Shown: in pieces, positions 53,719-62,821 of the stretch | Layout: each line of letters starts with the position of its first letter | Numbering within the stretch: position 1 is the first letter of the stretch | Origin: Sphingomonas sp. PP-CE-1A-559 | GTDB lineage: Bacteria; Pseudomonadota; Alphaproteobacteria; Sphingomonadales; Sphingomonadaceae | Direction of reading: 5' to 3' | Length of the DNA stretch: 64,000 nucleotides | NCBI RefSeq assembly: GCF_004340965.1 | Contig: NZ_SLYA01000002.1 | Span: 620,001 to 684,000, forward strand | Notes under the pieces: generated by a model | The model's input: only the letters and a program-made list of their open reading frames with translations | What the model was told of the DNA's origin: nothing | The model's database searches: none | Translations under genes and position numbers: made by a program

Positions 53719-54126
53719 ATGCTGAAGCCAGTCGAGGACGGCGTCGCGGTGGTCGCGTGCAATACGTGCCGCCATTCCGCGGACTCGCGCGATGACGAGC
53801 AGGGCAATCGCGGCGGCGCACGGCTCGTCGCTGCGTTAAAGACGGTGCAGGCGAGCGATCCCGCCTATGCCGACGTAGCCGTGCAGGAGATGCCGTGTCT
53901 GTTCGCGTGCCAGGATTTCTGTACGATCCATCTGCGCGCACCCGCCAAGGTCGGGTATGTACTCGGCCGGTTCGAGCCTACCGAAGACGCCGCGCGCGCG
54001 ATCCTCAATTACGCGCGACTCTACGGCGAGAGCGCGTTCGGACAGGTGCCGTTCAAGCAATGGCCGCAGGGCGTGAAGGGCCACTTCATCACCCGCACGC
54101 CGCCCGCTGGGTTCGTCGTGGAATGA
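53719..54126 (+). CDS. DUF1636 metal-binding-like protein of the cobalamin operon
   Basis: This is a 135-residue protein with two Cys groups: VACNTCRHS near residue 13 and CLFACQDFC near residue 60. This spacing resembles (2Fe-2S) thioredoxin-like ferredoxins. The C-terminal part has GRFEPTEDAARAILNYARLY. DUF1636 proteins often lie in B12 operons, and their role is not known. The ATG follows GGGAACGGAC. The stop overlaps the cobT start (ATGA), so it is translated with it. It is the first gene after the riboswitch. Confidence 0.9.
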   Translation: MLKPVEDGVAVVACNTCRHSADSRDDEQGNRGGARLVAALKTVQASDPAYADVAVQEMPCLFACQDFCTIHLRAPAKVGYVLGRFEPTEDAARAILNYARLYGESAFGQVPFKQWPQGVKGHFITRTPPAGFVVE

Positions 54127-55136
54127 CCTTTTTTCCGACGGCCGCGGCATTTCTATCATCCTTGAGCGCGTTGCCGCAGCCGGACGAAGCCGCTCGATCG
54201 GCGGCGGTGGCGCGGCAGGGCCAACTGACCAAGCCGCCGGGTTCGCTCGGGCGGTTGGAAGAGATTGCCGTCTTCATGGCCGGCTGGCAGGGCCATGAAC
54301 GCCCGCGGCTCGATCGCGGCCGGGCGGTGATCTTTGCGGGTAATCACGGCATCGTCGATCGCGGCGTCAGTGCGTTTCCGGCCTCCGTCACCGCGCAGAT
54401 GGTGGCCAATTTCGAACATGGCGGCGCGGCGATCAACGCGCTGTCGCGCGCGGCGGGGCTCGATCTCAGAGTCGTCCCGCTCGATCTCGACCGGCCGACG
54501 ACCGATTTCACAGTCGCCCCGGCGATGTCGGAAGAGGAATGTCTTGCGGCGATCAACGCGGGCGCCGCCGTCGTTGCGGACGCGCCCGATCTGATCGTGC
54601 TCGGCGAGATGGGGATCGGCAATTCGACCTCGGCCGCCGCGCTGTGCCTTGCCAGCTTCGATGGATCGGCACGCGACTGGGTCGGGCCCGGTACCGGAGT
54701 CGACGACGACGGCATGGCCCGCAAGATCGTGACCGTGGAGGCCGGTCTGGCGCTGCACCGGGACGCACTGACTACCCCGTTCGAGACGCTACGCAGGCTT
54801 GGCGGTCGTGAACTTGCGGCGATCGCAGGCGCTGTCCTCGCGGCGCGTCTGGCCGGCGTACCCGTCATGCTCGATGGCTTCATATGCTGTGCCGCGGTCG
54901 CGCCGATCGCCGCTGCGTGCCCGGATATCCTCGCGCATTGTCTTGCCGGCCACGTGTCGGCCGAGCCGAGTCATGCGCGCCTGTTGCGAGCGTTGGACCT
55001 CGATCCCCTGTTGTCGCTGGGCATGCGGCTCGGCGAGGGGAGCGGCGCGGCGACTGCGACCTTGCTCGTCCGCGCGGCGCTGGCGGCGCATGACGAGATG
55101 GCGACCTTTGCCGAGGCGGGGGTCTCGGTCGCGTGA
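54123..55136 (+). CDS. cobT: Nicotinate-nucleotide--dimethylbenzimidazole phosphoribosyltransferase CobT
   Basis: This is a 337-residue enzyme making alpha-ribazole phosphate from nicotinate mononucleotide and the lower-ligand base. Motifs: KPPGSLGRLEEIAVFMAGWQ near 37, VIFAGNHGIVDRGVSAFPASV near 68, LGEMGIGNSTSAAAL near 162, and GMRLGEGSGAAT near 301, which holds the catalytic Glu. The ATG at 54123 overlaps the preceding stop (ATGA). The stop is shared with the next gene (GTGA). It is under the cobalamin riboswitch with its neighbours. Confidence 0.97.
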   Translation: MTFFPTAAAFLSSLSALPQPDEAARSAAVARQGQLTKPPGSLGRLEEIAVFMAGWQGHERPRLDRGRAVIFAGNHGIVDRGVSAFPASVTAQMVANFEHGGAAINALSRAAGLDLRVVPLDLDRPTTDFTVAPAMSEEECLAAINAGAAVVADAPDLIVLGEMGIGNSTSAAALCLASFDGSARDWVGPGTGVDDDGMARKIVTVEAGLALHRDALTTPFETLRRLGGRELAAIAGAVLAARLAGVPVMLDGFICCAAVAPIAAACPDILAHCLAGHVSAEPSHARLLRALDLDPLLSLGMRLGEGSGAATATLLVRAALAAHDEMATFAEAGVSVA

Positions 55137-55705
55137 CCGGTTCGCACATGCTGTACCTGATGCGGCATGGCGCGCCCGTCCGCGAAGGCCTGTTGCTGGG
55201 GCGAACGGAAGATCCGGTGACGGAGGCCGGCGTTGCGGCGTGCGTCCAGCGCGCCGTAGGATTGGAAGTCGCCGCGATCGTGTCGTCCGACCTTATGCGT
55301 ACACGCGATTGCGCGACGGCGATCGGCAACGCGCGGGGCATCGTCGGCGAGGTCGATCGACGGTGGCGTGAACTCGACTTCGGCGCGTGGGACGGAATGC
55401 GTCCAGCCGATATCGATCCGGCGGCCTTCGCGCGGTTCCACGACGATCCGGACGCTGCCCCGCCGCCGGACGGTGAGCGATGGTCGTCGTTGCTGGACCG
55501 GGTCGGCAATGCCTTGGCGGTACTTCCGTCGATGCCGACGTTGGTCGTCACGCACGGTGGCGCTATCCGGGCGGCGCTCGCGGACCTGTGCGGGTTCGAT
55601 CGTCGCCAGACATGGGCGTTCGACCTGCCTTATGCCGCGCTCGTGTCGTTGCGGATCTGGCCGGGGCCGGATCGGACGGTGCAGATCGTCGGGCTGGCGA
55701 CGTGA
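55133..55705 (+). CDS. cobC: Alpha-ribazole phosphatase (histidine phosphatase family)
   Basis: This is a 190-residue histidine phosphatase. The catalytic LMRHGAPVREGLLLGRTEDP sits near residue 9, and the second histidine in VTHGGAIRAAL near 138. EVDRRWRELDFGAWDG holds the usual acid of the family. The GTG start overlaps the cobT stop by 4 bases, and the stop overlaps the cobS start. Position between cobT and cobS makes alpha-ribazole phosphatase the natural job. The symbol follows the Salmonella nomenclature. Confidence 0.92.
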   Translation: MTGSHMLYLMRHGAPVREGLLLGRTEDPVTEAGVAACVQRAVGLEVAAIVSSDLMRTRDCATAIGNARGIVGEVDRRWRELDFGAWDGMRPADIDPAAFARFHDDPDAAPPPDGERWSSLLDRVGNALAVLPSMPTLVVTHGGAIRAALADLCGFDRRQTWAFDLPYAALVSLRIWPGPDRTVQIVGLAT

Positions 55706-56433
55706 AGCGGCTGGTCGTCGCGTTCGGTTTCCTGACGCGCCTGCCGATGCCGCGCGTCGAGGCAGGGGCGGACGACTTTGCCGCGGCGATCCGGTGTTAT
55801 CCGCTCGTCGGATTGGCGATTGGCGTGCTCGTCGCCTCGGCGGGATGGGCAGGCGCGTTGATCGACCCATGGATCGGGGCGTGCGCCGCGTTGCTGACGT
55901 GGATCGCCGTCACGGGCGCATTGCATCTCGACGGGCTGGCCGATCTCGCCGACGGACTGGGTGCGGCGCACGGCGACCGGACGCGGCTGCTCGCGGTGAT
56001 GGCGGATCCGCATATAGGCAGCTTCGGTGTCGTCGCGATCGTCGCCCAGATGATCGCCAAGCTCGTGCTGCTGCACGCGGTCGGGCTGACGGCGTGGTGG
56101 CTGGTCATCTTGGTACCGTTTGCGGCGCGCATGGGGCCACTTGCCTGGGCAGTCCTGTTGCCGCCGTTGCGGGCGGGCGGATTGGGCGCCGCGGTCGCCG
56201 GCGCAGTCCGATCGCGCGACCTGGTCGGCTGGGGGCTCCTCCTGGCGCTCGCGGCCGTCGCGGTTCCCGCGCTGTTGGCGGTTCCGCTCCTGATACTGGC
56301 CGTCGCTGCGTGGTTACGGCGTAAATTGGGGGGCGTGACCGGAGACGCGCACGGGGCGGGGATCGAGCTTGTCGAGACCGCCGTCCTGCTCGCTTTTGCC
56401 ATCGCCGGTGCGTCAGCCGGCGCGCTGGGCTAG
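55702..56433 (+). CDS. cobS: Adenosylcobinamide-GDP ribazoletransferase CobS
   Basis: This is a 243-residue polytopic inner-membrane enzyme joining alpha-ribazole (phosphate) to AdoCbi-GDP in the last steps of cobalamin synthesis. The family motif [15 protein letters not shown] is near residue 74, followed by [15 protein letters not shown]. Hydrophobic segments cover most of the chain, and the C-terminal part has [20 protein letters not shown]. The GTG start overlaps the phosphatase stop. The 3' end overlaps the convergent cobQ end by 21 bases. Confidence 0.95.
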   Translation: MKRLVVAFGFLTRLPMPRVEAGADDFAAAIRCYPLVGLAIGVLVASAGWAGALIDPWIGACAALLTWIAVTGALHLDGLADLADGLGAAHGDRTRLLAVMADPHIGSFGVVAIVAQMIAKLVLLHAVGLTAWWLVILVPFAARMGPLAWAVLLPPLRAGGLGAAVAGAVRSRDLVGWGLLLALAAVAVPALLAVPLLILAVAAWLRRKLGGVTGDAHGAGIELVETAVLLAFAIAGASAGALG

Positions 56434-57867
56434 GTCGAGCATCGCATCGAGATCGACGTGACGTTCGAGCGTCGCCGCGATCGCGTCGAGCGCGGCATCG
56501 ATCGAGGCAGCATGGTCAGGTCCGACAGCGTCGACGCCGAGCCGGCCCAGCCACGCCGCGCGTTGCTCGGCAAGCCCGAACAACCCGTGGACATAACTCC
56601 CGTGGACCAGTCCATCGGCGCTCGTCGAACCCTCCGCGCTGCCGTCGGAGCGGTGACCGACGGGGCGGTTCAGGTCGGCGCCGGTGGTCGCGCCCATGTG
56701 CATCTCATAGCCTTCGAAGCGCGCGCCGTTGGCGATCCCCTCGATCCGCTCGAGCGTCTTGGTCGGTGTGAGCACCGTGTCGATATCGAGCAGCCCAAGC
56801 CCGGGAATAGTCGTCGCCGCGCCTTCGATACCGTGCGGATCGGCGATGCTGCGACCCAGCATCTGGTAGCCGCCGCAGAGCCCCAGTACCGGCTTTCCCC
56901 GGCGGTGATGCGCAAGGATATCGATGTCCCAGCCTTGCGTGCGCAGGAAGGCCAGATCGGGGATCGTGGCTTTCGAGCCGGCCAGCACGATCAAGTCCAC
57001 GTCCGGAATAGGCGTGCCGGACGGAACCATCACCAGCGAAACGCCTTGTTCGAGACGCAGCGGGTCGAGGTCGTCGAAATTGGCGATCCGTGGTGTGATC
57101 GGACAGGCGATCGTCACGCGCCGTTCCGCACTGGCGACGGGGCGTTCGAGGATCACTGCATCCTCGCTGGGCAGCCGTGTGGCGTCCGCTAGCCAGGGTA
57201 CGACGCCGTAGCCGCGCCATCCACTGCGCGCTTCGATCGCGCGATAGCCGTCGTCGAACAGCGCAGGGTCGCCGCGGAACTTGTTGATGAGGAAGCCGTG
57301 GATCATCGCCGCGTCGGCCGGATCGATCACCGCGCGCGTGCCGACGATCGCCGCGATGACACCACCGCGGTCGATATCGCCGACCAGGATCACGGGGACA
57401 TTGGCGGCGCGGGCGAAGCCCATGTTGGCGATGTCGCTTGCGCGCAGGTTGACCTCAGCTGGGCTCCCCGCACCCTCGACGACGACGAGATCGCAGCTGG
57501 CCGACAGCCGCTCGAAACTGTCGAGCACGTCGACCAGCAACCCCTCGCGTCCCTCGCGCCACCGTGCGGCGGCGAGCGTGCCGCGGACCTGCCCGCGGAC
57601 GATCAGTTGCGAGGTGCGGTCGCCCTGCGGCTTGAGCAGCACCGGATTCATGTCGACGCTCGGCGCGACGCGGCACGCGATCGCCTGCGTCGCCTGCGCG
57701 CGGCCGATCTCGCCACCATCGGCGGTGACGGCCGCGTTGTTCGACATGTTCTGCGGCTTGAACGGGCGGACCGACAGGCCACGGTTGGCGAACGCGCGGC
57801 ACAGTCCGGCGACGAGCACGGACTTGCCGACGTCGGAGCCTGTGCCCTGCAGCATCAGAGCCGCCAT
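56413..57867 (-). CDS. cobQ: Cobyric acid synthase CobQ
   Basis: This is a 484-residue enzyme amidating the b, d, e and g side chains with glutamine and ATP. The N-terminal dethiobiotin-synthase-like fold has [20 protein letters not shown] near residue 7 and [13 protein letters not shown] near 37. The class I glutaminase half has [12 protein letters not shown] with the nucleophile Cys near 333, and SYVHGLFG with the His near 423. The start overlaps cbiB's stop by 13 bases, and it is the last gene of the leftward cobD-cbiB-cobQ unit. Confidence 0.97.
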   Translation of the reverse strand: MAALMLQGTGSDVGKSVLVAGLCRAFANRGLSVRPFKPQNMSNNAAVTADGGEIGRAQATQAIACRVAPSVDMNPVLLKPQGDRTSQLIVRGQVRGTLAAARWREGREGLLVDVLDSFERLSASCDLVVVEGAGSPAEVNLRASDIANMGFARAANVPVILVGDIDRGGVIAAIVGTRAVIDPADAAMIHGFLINKFRGDPALFDDGYRAIEARSGWRGYGVVPWLADATRLPSEDAVILERPVASAERRVTIACPITPRIANFDDLDPLRLEQGVSLVMVPSGTPIPDVDLIVLAGSKATIPDLAFLRTQGWDIDILAHHRRGKPVLGLCGGYQMLGRSIADPHGIEGAATTIPGLGLLDIDTVLTPTKTLERIEGIANGARFEGYEMHMGATTGADLNRPVGHRSDGSAEGSTSADGLVHGSYVHGLFGLAEQRAAWLGRLGVDAVGPDHAASIDAALDAIAATLERHVDLDAMLDLAQRAG

Positions 57868-58793
57868 GCGAGTACTCCGGCGATGACGAGGAGAAGAATG
57901 CAGGCCCGGCGATAGATGCCGAGCGCCGCGCGGAGGTCCGTGGCGGTTACGCCGGTGCGACCGTCGCCGATATAGGGCTTTGCGGCGACGACGCCGTCAT
58001 AGACGATCGGTCCGGCGAGGCGAAGGCCGAGCGCGCCGGCCATCGCTGCTTCGGGCCATCCTGCGTTGGGCGAGGCATGGTTCCGGGCATCGCGTACCAT
58101 CGTCCGCCAACCGCCCCAGCCTGCGACGCAAAGCAAAACACCGCTGATCCGCGCGGGGATGAGGTTGGCGACGTCGTCGGTCCGCGCCGCCGCCCAGCCG
58201 AACGCGCGCCACCTGTCCTCGCGGTGTCCGATCAGGCTGTCCGCGGTGTTGATCGCCTTGTACGCCCAGAGGCCGGGCAGGCCGGCGACCAGCAGCCAGA
58301 ACAGCGGCGCGACGACGCCGTCGCAGACGCTCTCCGCGAGGCTCTCGATCGCGGCGCGCGCGACGCCGGCTTCGTCGAGTGTCGCGACGTCCCGGCCGAC
58401 GATCATCGCGACGCGGGCGCGTGCGGCTTCGAGGTCACCGGTTTCGAGGGCGCGCGCGACCGGCACGACATGGTCGTACAGGCTGCGGATCGCGAGGCCG
58501 GGCGCCGCCATCAAGCCGATCGCGATCCAGGCCATGGGACCAAGTATCCAGCGCGCGACGGACGTTGCGGCGAGCGCTACTGCAACGGCTATTCCGATGA
58601 GTGAGACGATCGTGACGCCACCGGCAGCGCGACGGACCGTGTCCGATAGCGTAGGGCGGTTCCAGCGCGTCTCGGCCCAGCCGATCATCCGCGCGAAGCC
58701 ACCAACCGGATGACCGATCCGCGCATAGAGCGGCGCCGGCCAGCCGACCGCGGCGTCGATGATGATCGCCAGCACGGCGACCGGCTCAACCAC
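57855..58793 (-). CDS. cbiB: Adenosylcobinamide-phosphate synthase CbiB
   Basis: This is a 312-residue membrane enzyme attaching (R)-1-amino-2-propanol phosphate to cobyric acid. Several TM helices are visible, with the conserved [20 protein letters not shown], then [20 protein letters not shown] and [16 protein letters not shown]. The GTG at 58793 begins [15 protein letters not shown] and overlaps the aminotransferase stop by 8 bases. A longer start at 58820 is less likely. It is called CobD in some nomenclatures. Confidence 0.94.
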   Translation of the reverse strand: MVEPVAVLAIIIDAAVGWPAPLYARIGHPVGGFARMIGWAETRWNRPTLSDTVRRAAGGVTIVSLIGIAVAVALAATSVARWILGPMAWIAIGLMAAPGLAIRSLYDHVVPVARALETGDLEAARARVAMIVGRDVATLDEAGVARAAIESLAESVCDGVVAPLFWLLVAGLPGLWAYKAINTADSLIGHREDRWRAFGWAAARTDDVANLIPARISGVLLCVAGWGGWRTMVRDARNHASPNAGWPEAAMAGALGLRLAGPIVYDGVVAAKPYIGDGRTGVTATDLRAALGIYRRACILLLVIAGVLAWRL

Positions 58794-59760
58794 CGCCAAG
58801 CGCCTCGTCGAGCCGTGCAAAGGCTTGGTCGCTGCCCGGGACGCCCATACGAAGCCAGCGCGGCGAATGATCGAAGGTTCGAGTCAGGATGCCGACCCGT
58901 GCAAGCCGTTCGAACAGCGCTGGTGCCGCGTCGGTGTCGATCAGCCGGAACAACGCGCAATCGCCGCCGGCTTGGAGGCCATGACGTGCCAACATCGTGT
59001 CGAGCCTCGCTGCGCGTTCGACGATCGAGACCCGCGCGGCGGCGATCCATTCGGCGTCTCCGTAGGCGGCGAGGCCATAGGCCACGGCGTGCGCCGATAT
59101 CGGCCAGCTGCCGAGCCGCCGTCGTATCTCGGCGACGTGCTCCAGCGGCCCGATCATGAACCCGAGCCGCACGCCGGGCAGGCCGAAGAATTTGCCGAAC
59201 GACCGAAATACGATCGCGCGGTCGTCGGGGCGGAGCAGGGGGATGAGGCTAGATCCGGGCGCTACGTCGGCAAACGCTTCGTCCACGATCAGGAAGGCAC
59301 CGCTGCGGGCGATCGTCAGCAGGCGTTGCGGCGTGTCGCACTGGCCGTCCGGATTGTTGGGGTTGGCCAGCAGCAGCGTGCCGTCCGCGACCGTCCCGAT
59401 CGCATCTCGCGCTATCGGAACGGCGCCGTCGATCGCTTCGGCATGCGTGGCGTAACTCGGCACGACGAACCGGGCGGGGGTAGGCAGGTCCAGCGCGGCC
59501 AGCATTCGCAGACCGAGTTCACTGCCGGGCAACGCGACGACCCGGTCCGCGGTTGTGCCGAACACCGCCGCCGCCGCCGCTTCCAGATCCGCGATTGCTG
59601 CGGGTGAGGGCAGGCTGTGCAGATCGACCGTCGGAACGCGATCGGTAGGCCACGCGCAGGGGTTGATACCCGTCGACAGGTCGAGCCATGGTCTCTGCGC
59701 ATCCGGATAGTGGACGGCGGCGAGGTCGATCCGTCCACCGTGGATGCGCAGGGCGTTCAT
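58786..59760 (-). CDS. cobD: Threonine-phosphate decarboxylase (aminotransferase fold) CobD
   Basis: This is a 324-residue PLP enzyme making (R)-1-amino-2-propanol phosphate from L-threonine phosphate. The N terminus MNALRIHGGRIDLAAVHYPD starts at the ATG 59760. The family features are LDLSTGINPCAWP, LLANPNNPDG, LIVDEAFADVAPG and FRSFGKFFGLPGVRLGF with the PLP lysine. It resembles histidinol-phosphate aminotransferase, but the N terminus and cob neighbours decide the call. The symbol follows Salmonella usage. It is divergent from cobU. Confidence 0.93.
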   Translation of the reverse strand: MNALRIHGGRIDLAAVHYPDAQRPWLDLSTGINPCAWPTDRVPTVDLHSLPSPAAIADLEAAAAAVFGTTADRVVALPGSELGLRMLAALDLPTPARFVVPSYATHAEAIDGAVPIARDAIGTVADGTLLLANPNNPDGQCDTPQRLLTIARSGAFLIVDEAFADVAPGSSLIPLLRPDDRAIVFRSFGKFFGLPGVRLGFMIGPLEHVAEIRRRLGSWPISAHAVAYGLAAYGDAEWIAAARVSIVERAARLDTMLARHGLQAGGDCALFRLIDTDAAPALFERLARVGILTRTFDHSPRWLRMGVPGSDQAFARLDEALGGG

Positions 59761-59854
59761 ACTGTCTTTCACTCGGACCCGCGGGCTTTCGCTTGATCTT
59801 CCGGGCGTCATCGTCATTCCGGGCCCGTCGAGCAAGCGCGAAGGAAACGGTAGG

Positions 59855-60430
59855 ATGCAATCGGTCGGGACGCCGTTCGGAAAAAGCCTGTTCGTGCTGG
59901 GTGGCGCGCGCTCGGGGAAAAGCCGCCACGCGCAAGGCTTGGCCGAAGCCGCGGCGACAGACCACGCGACGCGGCTCGTCTATATCGCGACCGCGCAGGC
60001 GTTCGACGGCGAGATGGAGGATCGGATCGTGCGTCACCGCGCCGACCGTGACGACCGGTGGCGAACGGTCGAGGCTCCTCTGGCGCTTGGCGAGGCGCTG
60101 AAGAGTGAAGACGGCCCGGACGTCGTGATGCTGGTCGATTGCCTGACCCTGTGGGTGTCGAACCTGCTGCTAGCCGACGAGGCTATCGCCGCGCGCGTGG
60201 ACGATCTGGTCGAGACGATCGCGCGGTTGGAAGGCCGCGTCATCCTTGTGTCGAACGAAGTCGGATTGGGTATCGTCCCGGACAATGTGTTGGCCCGGCG
60301 TTTCCGGGATGCGGCAGGGTTGCTGCATCAGCGGATCGCCGAGGAGGTCGATTCCGTCGACATGGTCATGGCCGGTTTGGTTCAGCGCTGGAAGACGCCG
60401 AACGCAGAGTATAGATCTCAGAATGACTAG
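59855..60430 (+). CDS. cobU: Adenosylcobinamide kinase / adenosylcobinamide-phosphate guanylyltransferase
   Basis: This is a 191-residue bifunctional enzyme. Walker A is LFVLGGARSGKSRHAQGLAE near residue 12, and RLVYIATAQAFDGEMEDRIV carries the second phosphate loop and the Asp/Glu. RHRADRDDRW holds the guanylylated His of the family. VDCLTLWVSNLLL and VSNEVGLGIVPDNVLARRFR are further family blocks. AAGGAAACGGTAGG precedes the ATG at 59855. The gene is divergent from cobD with 94 bases between, in which both promoters must lie. No riboswitch motif was seen there. Confidence 0.96.
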   Translation: MQSVGTPFGKSLFVLGGARSGKSRHAQGLAEAAATDHATRLVYIATAQAFDGEMEDRIVRHRADRDDRWRTVEAPLALGEALKSEDGPDVVMLVDCLTLWVSNLLLADEAIAARVDDLVETIARLEGRVILVSNEVGLGIVPDNVLARRFRDAAGLLHQRIAEEVDSVDMVMAGLVQRWKTPNAEYRSQND

Positions 60431-60735
60431 CGATCACATTTCTCACGATGGTCAAGTATTCGCGGTGACCGGAAGCGATCATTTGTGCGATATAAAAAAC
60501 TGATCTGGTTTTTAGTATCTCGAATTCCGGCAATATGATCGGCAGATCGTGAAACCGATATTTTTAATTTTTTTTGTACGACCTCAAAATTAATTGGAGC
60601 AGATCGGTCCGCTCAACATTAATTAAAACATTTCCGTTCGAGCTATGTTAAAAGAGCTTATCGCCAGCCGATTTTTGGGCCCTGACGACCGAGAGATGCA
60701 TGTGCTCCCGCCCCGAATTTTGCGGGATTACTCTC
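60431..60735. other. AT-richer intergenic region upstream of the Crp/Fnr regulator
   Basis: This 305-base gap is notably AT-rich for this genome, with runs such as TTTTTAATTTTTTTTGTACG and ATTAATTAAAACA. It has no recognisable gene or repeat and no clear FNR-type box. It holds the promoter of the regulator. It could also be transferred or phage-derived DNA, but nothing further supports that. Confidence 0.5.
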
Positions 60736-61473
60736 ATGGCTACGACGCTCAGCCCCTTGGCGCTGATGGTTCGGAAGTTGGAAACGCACGCTGTGCTGGA
60801 CGACGGCGATCGCAAGGCGCTGCTCGCGCTGCCATATACCCTTCGCACGTTCGAGCCGTCCTCCTATCTCGTGCGCGAAGGCGACGCGCCGGATCAATGT
60901 GCGGTACTGTTGTCGGGGTTCGCGTATCGCCAGAAGCTGACCGGCGCCGGCATGCGACAGATCGTGTCGCTGCACATCCCGGGTGAGCCGCTCGACTTCC
61001 AGCATCTGTTCCTCGACGTCGCGGACCACAACGTTCAGACGCTGACCCGCGCCGAGGTTGCGACGATTCCGCGGTCGGCGTTGCGCGAACTGGCGCGGAA
61101 CCGTGCGGCCATCAGCAACGCGATCTTCGTCAATACGCTGGTCGAGGGATCGATATTTCGCGAATGGATTCTCAATATCGGTCGCCGCGATGCGCGGTCA
61201 CGGCTGGCGCATTTCCTGTGCGAATTCGCGATCCGTCTCGACATGCAGGGGCTGACCGGCGCCGATGGCTATGAATTGCCGATGAGCCAGGAGCAGCTTG
61301 GTGATGCCCTCGGACTGACGGCGGTACATGTGAACCGCACGATAAAGTCGCTCGAAGCGGATGGTCTGATCGGGCGCAATCGCCGCCGGATCAGCTTTCC
61401 GCAATGGGATGCACTGCGCGAACTCGCGGACTTCTCGAGCCGCTATCTGCATCTTGCCCAGCAGATTAGCTAA
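60736..61473 (+). CDS. Crp/Fnr family transcriptional regulator
   Basis: This is a 245-residue regulator. The N-terminal cNMP-binding-like fold includes FEPSSYLVREGDAPDQCAVL near 35 and GMRQIVSLHIPGEPLDFQHL near 73. The dimer helix NTLVEGSIFREWIL is followed by the C-terminal winged helix MSQEQLGDALGLTAVHVNRT near 190. No Cys cluster for an iron-sulfur centre is present, so it is not an FNR-type oxygen sensor. The start at 60736 gives MATTLSPLALMVRKLETHAV. It stands alone, and its targets are not visible. Confidence 0.93.
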   Translation: MATTLSPLALMVRKLETHAVLDDGDRKALLALPYTLRTFEPSSYLVREGDAPDQCAVLLSGFAYRQKLTGAGMRQIVSLHIPGEPLDFQHLFLDVADHNVQTLTRAEVATIPRSALRELARNRAAISNAIFVNTLVEGSIFREWILNIGRRDARSRLAHFLCEFAIRLDMQGLTGADGYELPMSQEQLGDALGLTAVHVNRTIKSLEADGLIGRNRRRISFPQWDALRELADFSSRYLHLAQQIS

Positions 61474-61479
61474 TCGCTC

Positions 61480-61698
61480 TTATCGTTGATGCGCGTGATC
61501 GACCGAATCGATGATACGCCCGCCAGCCATGAAGACGGCGATCGGGCAGGCGGCGAACAACAGCCAGCCGCCGTAGCCGGGATATTGCTGGAGATAGTGC
61601 ATCCCGCGTTCGACCGCGCCGACGCCTAGGCCGTAGATGACGAGGAAAGCCTCGAACTTGGTCTTGATGATGAAAAGGCGAGCAAACCGGGTCCACAT
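61480..61698 (-). CDS. Small conserved membrane protein
   Basis: This is a 72-residue protein with two hydrophobic helices (FEAFLVIYGLGVGAVERG and GGWLLFAACPIAVFMAGG) and a Trp/Arg-rich N terminus MWTRFARLFIIKTK. I recall similar sequences in sphingomonad genomes, but no function is known to me. The ribosome site is weak. It is convergent with the Crp/Fnr gene (6-base gap) and lies downstream of astA in the leftward direction. Confidence 0.75.
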   Translation of the reverse strand: MWTRFARLFIIKTKFEAFLVIYGLGVGAVERGMHYLQQYPGYGGWLLFAACPIAVFMAGGRIIDSVDHAHQR

Positions 61699-61807
61699 GG
61701 TGGACGTCTGAGCAAGATGCGTACCAGTGGCTGATATGCGCGATTCAGACGCTAGAAAATATGGTTACCTGTAAATTAACTCGACGTTTTACGTTGGATT
61801 GCGGCGG

Positions 61808-62821
61808 TCAGATGCGAGCGACGTGCGTGACCCGGTCGGCTTCTGCGACGCCCAACAACCGCGCGCAATCATCGGCCAGCACGACACCGTCCTCGGTCTC
61901 GCGGACCTTCCCGAATGCAGCGCGGAAGTCGGCAAGATTGCCCGTCGCAACCAACGCGTCCTTACCATCGCCGTCGATCGCCACGACGCTGCTGTCGCGC
62001 GCGTCGGCGATCGAGCGGACCTGATCGGTGCGGGCAGTCATCGTCGGGCCGCCATCGAAGATGTCGACGTAATTCTCGAACGCAAAGCCTTCGTTCTCCA
62101 GCATTCGCATCGCCGCGCGGCCCGAGGGATGCGGCAGGCCGATAGCCGCGCGTGCGGTCTCGGTCAGCATCGCAGTGTAGATCGGGTGCTTGGGCATCAG
62201 GTCGGCGATGAACTGGTGACCGTTGATGGCATTGAACTGGTCCGCGTCCTGGAAATTCATCCCGAAGAAGCGGCCTGCGAGGCCGTCCCAGAACGGCGAG
62301 CCGCCTGCCTCGTCGATGACGCCGCGCAGTTCGGCGAGGATCCGGTCGGCAAAACGCGCGCGGTGCATCTTGATGAAGAGGTAGCGGCTGCGCGCGAGCA
62401 ACAGGCCAAGGCCGCCAGCGCGTTCGCCGGGATGGAGGAACAGCCCGCCGACCTCGCTTGCGCCTTCCAGATCGGTGGCGAGCGTGAGCATGTCGGCGCG
62501 GAAGGTTCGGTTCAACTCGCGGCTATGCTGCGTGAGCTGGCCGATCCGGTAGCTGTAGAAGGGGTAACTCTGGCCCACCTGCGTGAAGATCTGGCAGGTG
62601 CCGCGGACTTCCTTCGTCTCGATGTTCTCGAGGATCAGCACGAACAGCTCGTCCTGGACCGGGCCATCGGTGCGCGCGAAGGCGGCGTGGCTGCGTTCGA
62701 GCTTGGCGGTGAGCGCACGACGATCGGGCGGCAAATTGGTGAAGCCGCCGCCGGTCAGCTTGGCCATTTCATAGAGGTGCTGAAGGTCGTCGTCGACCGC
62801 AGCGCGGATCCTGAAGCTCAC
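61808..62821 (-). CDS. astA: Arginine N-succinyltransferase AstA
   Basis: This is a 337-residue GNAT-type enzyme that starts the AST pathway, succinylating arginine from succinyl-CoA. N terminus: SFRIRAAVDDDLQHLYEMAK. The family blocks are TGGGFTNLPPDRRALTAKLE, YSYRIGQLTQHSRELNRTFR and GGLFLHPGERAGGLGLLLAR. The start is GTG and overlaps the preceding M20 stop (GTGA), so the two are coupled. Other ast genes are not in the window and may lie upstream of the right edge. Confidence 0.95.
   Translation of the reverse strand: MSFRIRAAVDDDLQHLYEMAKLTGGGFTNLPPDRRALTAKLERSHAAFARTDGPVQDELFVLILENIETKEVRGTCQIFTQVGQSYPFYSYRIGQLTQHSRELNRTFRADMLTLATDLEGASEVGGLFLHPGERAGGLGLLLARSRYLFIKMHRARFADRILAELRGVIDEAGGSPFWDGLAGRFFGMNFQDADQFNAINGHQFIADLMPKHPIYTAMLTETARAAIGLPHPSGRAAMRMLENEGFAFENYVDIFDGGPTMTARTDQVRSIADARDSSVVAIDGDGKDALVATGNLADFRAAFGKVRETEDGVVLADDCARLLGVAEADRVTHVARI

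Noticed and set aside
60431..60735. AT-rich gap considered as a phage or plasmid remnant
   Set aside because: No integrase, attachment-site duplication or tRNA end was found. Only base composition supports it.
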